The notes beneath the pieces are model-generated. The model did no database searches. It saw only the letters and a program-made list of their open reading frames with translations, and was not told the DNA's origin. A stretch of DNA of 64,000 nt. Origin: Diadema setosum. Taxonomy: Eukaryota; Echinodermata; Echinoidea; Diadematoida; Diadematidae. The position numbers and the translations under genes were made by a program. Below are positions 62,405-64,000 of the stretch, piece by piece (within the stretch, counting starts at the first letter, position 1; every line of letters begins with the position of its first letter). The DNA is taken from positions 34,856,967 through 34,920,966 of the forward strand of contig NC_092694.1 in NCBI RefSeq assembly GCF_964275005.1. The letters are read 5' to 3'.

Positions 62405-62737
62405 TGTATTGTCAGTTCAAGATGAAATATATCAAGAATTAGGGATTCATTTCCAGGTCGAAGTCGGCAATCAATTTGTAAATAGCTATTGCCGCATCAC
62501 TTATGAGGAACTACATTCCTTGAATTTCAATTTTTATGTTCTAACAGCAGAAAATCACATATAAAGAGAAATATATATGACAAATCAGTGCACATAATCT
62601 TGAAAAGGGCTGGAATGTTTTCATCTTTAAAATATAGAAACAATTATGAAAGAAACAAAGTGCGCATTGATATTTGCATGTTAATCGGTTTCCGGGCGCA
62701 CAAGCCTTGTGGGATACCAAGGGAGCACACTTTCCGA

Positions 62738-62745
62738 TGACGTCA
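62738..62745. promoter_or_regulatory. CRE palindrome TGACGTCA upstream of MAPK15
   Basis: A perfect CREB/ATF consensus about 335 bp upstream of the MAPK15 start codon and 20 bp from an X-box-like site. A single short motif is weak evidence. Confidence 0.4.
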
Positions 62746-62762
62746 AAAAATTGTTTAACCCC

Positions 62763-62776
62763 AATGCCTAGGCAAC
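62763..62776. promoter_or_regulatory. X-box-like (RFX) site upstream of MAPK15
   Basis: AATGCC-TA-GGCAAC: two inverted half-sites with a 2-bp spacer. The right half GGCAAC fits the RFX consensus fully; the left half has one mismatch. It lies about 360 bp upstream of the MAPK15 ATG. RFX factors drive ciliary genes, and MAPK15 is a cilium-linked kinase, so the site is plausible but unproven. Confidence 0.4.
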
Positions 62777-63687
62777 GCTCCTTGCCCGATCAAAACGTTG
62801 TTCAATCATGCTGGCGCTGTATACGCCGACTCGAGTGAATTCGCGAAAATGGGCAATTTTATGAATCAGCACACATTGTATTACTATAGCAAACACGTCT
62901 ACGACAAACAACAGATCTAAAGACTCCGGACAGTATCACAATGACGTTATGATTTTCATCGTGTCAGCATTATTCACGACATCTGAGTTGGACATTCAAA
63001 GTGTCCTAAAACCAACTGGCGCTTGTTTAGCCCTAATTATTATTTTTTTTTTCTGTTGCATAAGCTTGAATCTCATGATGTGCATTTAATAAAATCAACT
63101 TTGATTTATGGTAATTTTGAAATAGCTAGATATGAACAGAAAGCTTTAACAGGTCTAAATAAAGAGTTTAAATGCAATACAGGTAAACGTCACCCATCAG
63201 AGAGAAAAAAAAGTATTCAGTGACTTTAATATACGCGCAGGCCCTTCTGCACTCCTACACACACACAAAAAAAAATGCTTTTGAAGATTATAAAAAATTA
63301 TCATTTTTATCTATATTACTTATTTGTTTTCAGCAGAGTCATCTTTTGTTTATACAAAATGGATATACCCCTCATCGGTTTTTGCATTTAAACTCTTCAG
63401 ATTTAATTTTACTTATATACCGACTGTTTAGGGATTTTTATGATCTTCTGTCAGACATGTTCTTTTCTCTTCTTTTCTTCTTCCTCTCCTCCTTCTCCTT
63501 TTTTCTTCTTCTTCTTTTTTAACTGCTACATGTATTTTTCTCTGAACCTTCACAGTGATCTACGATAGCGCCAAAGAATGGCTACAATCGACTAATGTAA
63601 AATTAGAGGAGTGATCGTGTTGCATCCGAAGCAACAGCTGAATTGAATTTGTAGGCTCATCAATAGCAATAGATAGTTTGAATACTG

Positions 63688-63688
<1 letters not shown>

Positions 63689-63736
<48 letters not shown>
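63689..63736. repeat. (CA)n microsatellite
   Basis: About 24 uninterrupted CA units followed by AAACAAAC. Confidence 0.98.
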
Positions 63737-63740
<4 letters not shown>

Positions 63741-64000
63741 AACAAACAACAAACAAACAAAAAACAGCAGAGGAACGCCGCCCATATAAGTCTCAGGGTT
63801 TTTTTTTTCACGTTATCATTAAAAAAAATAGAAAAAATAAATCTTTTTAATAATGCTATGGATGCTAACTGCACTCATTTCATTACAAACAATGTAGTAT
63901 ATTAGATGCCGTTCAACTTATATGTTTGTATCATTTTTGTTTTAAATCTTAATCCCGACGTCCAGCTCAAGATTCAAAATGTGGTGAATGGATTATCAAC

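Larger units (their letters stand above)
62405..64000. other. 5' flank of MAPK15
   Basis: Putative promoter region. Besides the CRE and X-box-like sites it is AT-rich with T/C runs (63460-63520) and a CA repeat. No second gene was identified. Confidence 0.5.

Overview
The window is animal nuclear DNA. It is AT-rich and full of microsatellites, short inverted-repeat transposons and foldback elements. Genes have many exons, 0.3-3 kb introns and ordinary GT-AG splice sites. The protein sequences and the abundance of long inverted-repeat (foldback) elements fit a marine deuterostome, most likely an echinoderm such as a sea urchin. The organism is an inference; the gene identities rest on the translated exons. 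All four confidently identified genes lie on the minus strand, so transcription runs from high to low coordinates. Exon coordinates below were placed by hand from splice consensus and reading-frame phase, and every exon set joins in frame.

Layout from high to low coordinates. (1) 62404-45561: MAPK15 (ERK7/ERK8), 14 exons, 614 residues, a full kinase domain with a TEY activation loop plus a long basic C-terminal tail. (2) 40035-32164: CSN5/COPS5, 8 exons, 330 residues, with an intact JAMM metalloprotease motif. (3) 25060-22525: a large foldback element whose arms are tandem 15-17 bp units. (4) 20744-14301: an SLC16 (monocarboxylate transporter) family gene, 4 exons, 630 residues, whose last intron appears to be GC-AG. 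(5) 7596-6289: a set of exon-like open segments from an unrecognised gene or its remnant. (6) 5966-82: a second SLC16-family gene, 6 exons, 461 residues. The two transporters are probably tandem paralogues: both end in a 143-nt coding exon entered in the same phase.

The housekeeping and signalling genes have no obvious functional link. CSN5 is the deneddylase of the COP9 signalosome, MAPK15 is an atypical MAP kinase with roles in ciliogenesis and autophagy, and the SLC16 proteins are membrane transporters. The rest is mostly mobile DNA: at least a dozen TIR or foldback elements can be delimited, several with visible target-site duplications, and three share the ends of one 34-bp terminal inverted repeat although their cores differ. 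No rRNA, tRNA, CRISPR array or long transposase or reverse-transcriptase ORF was seen.
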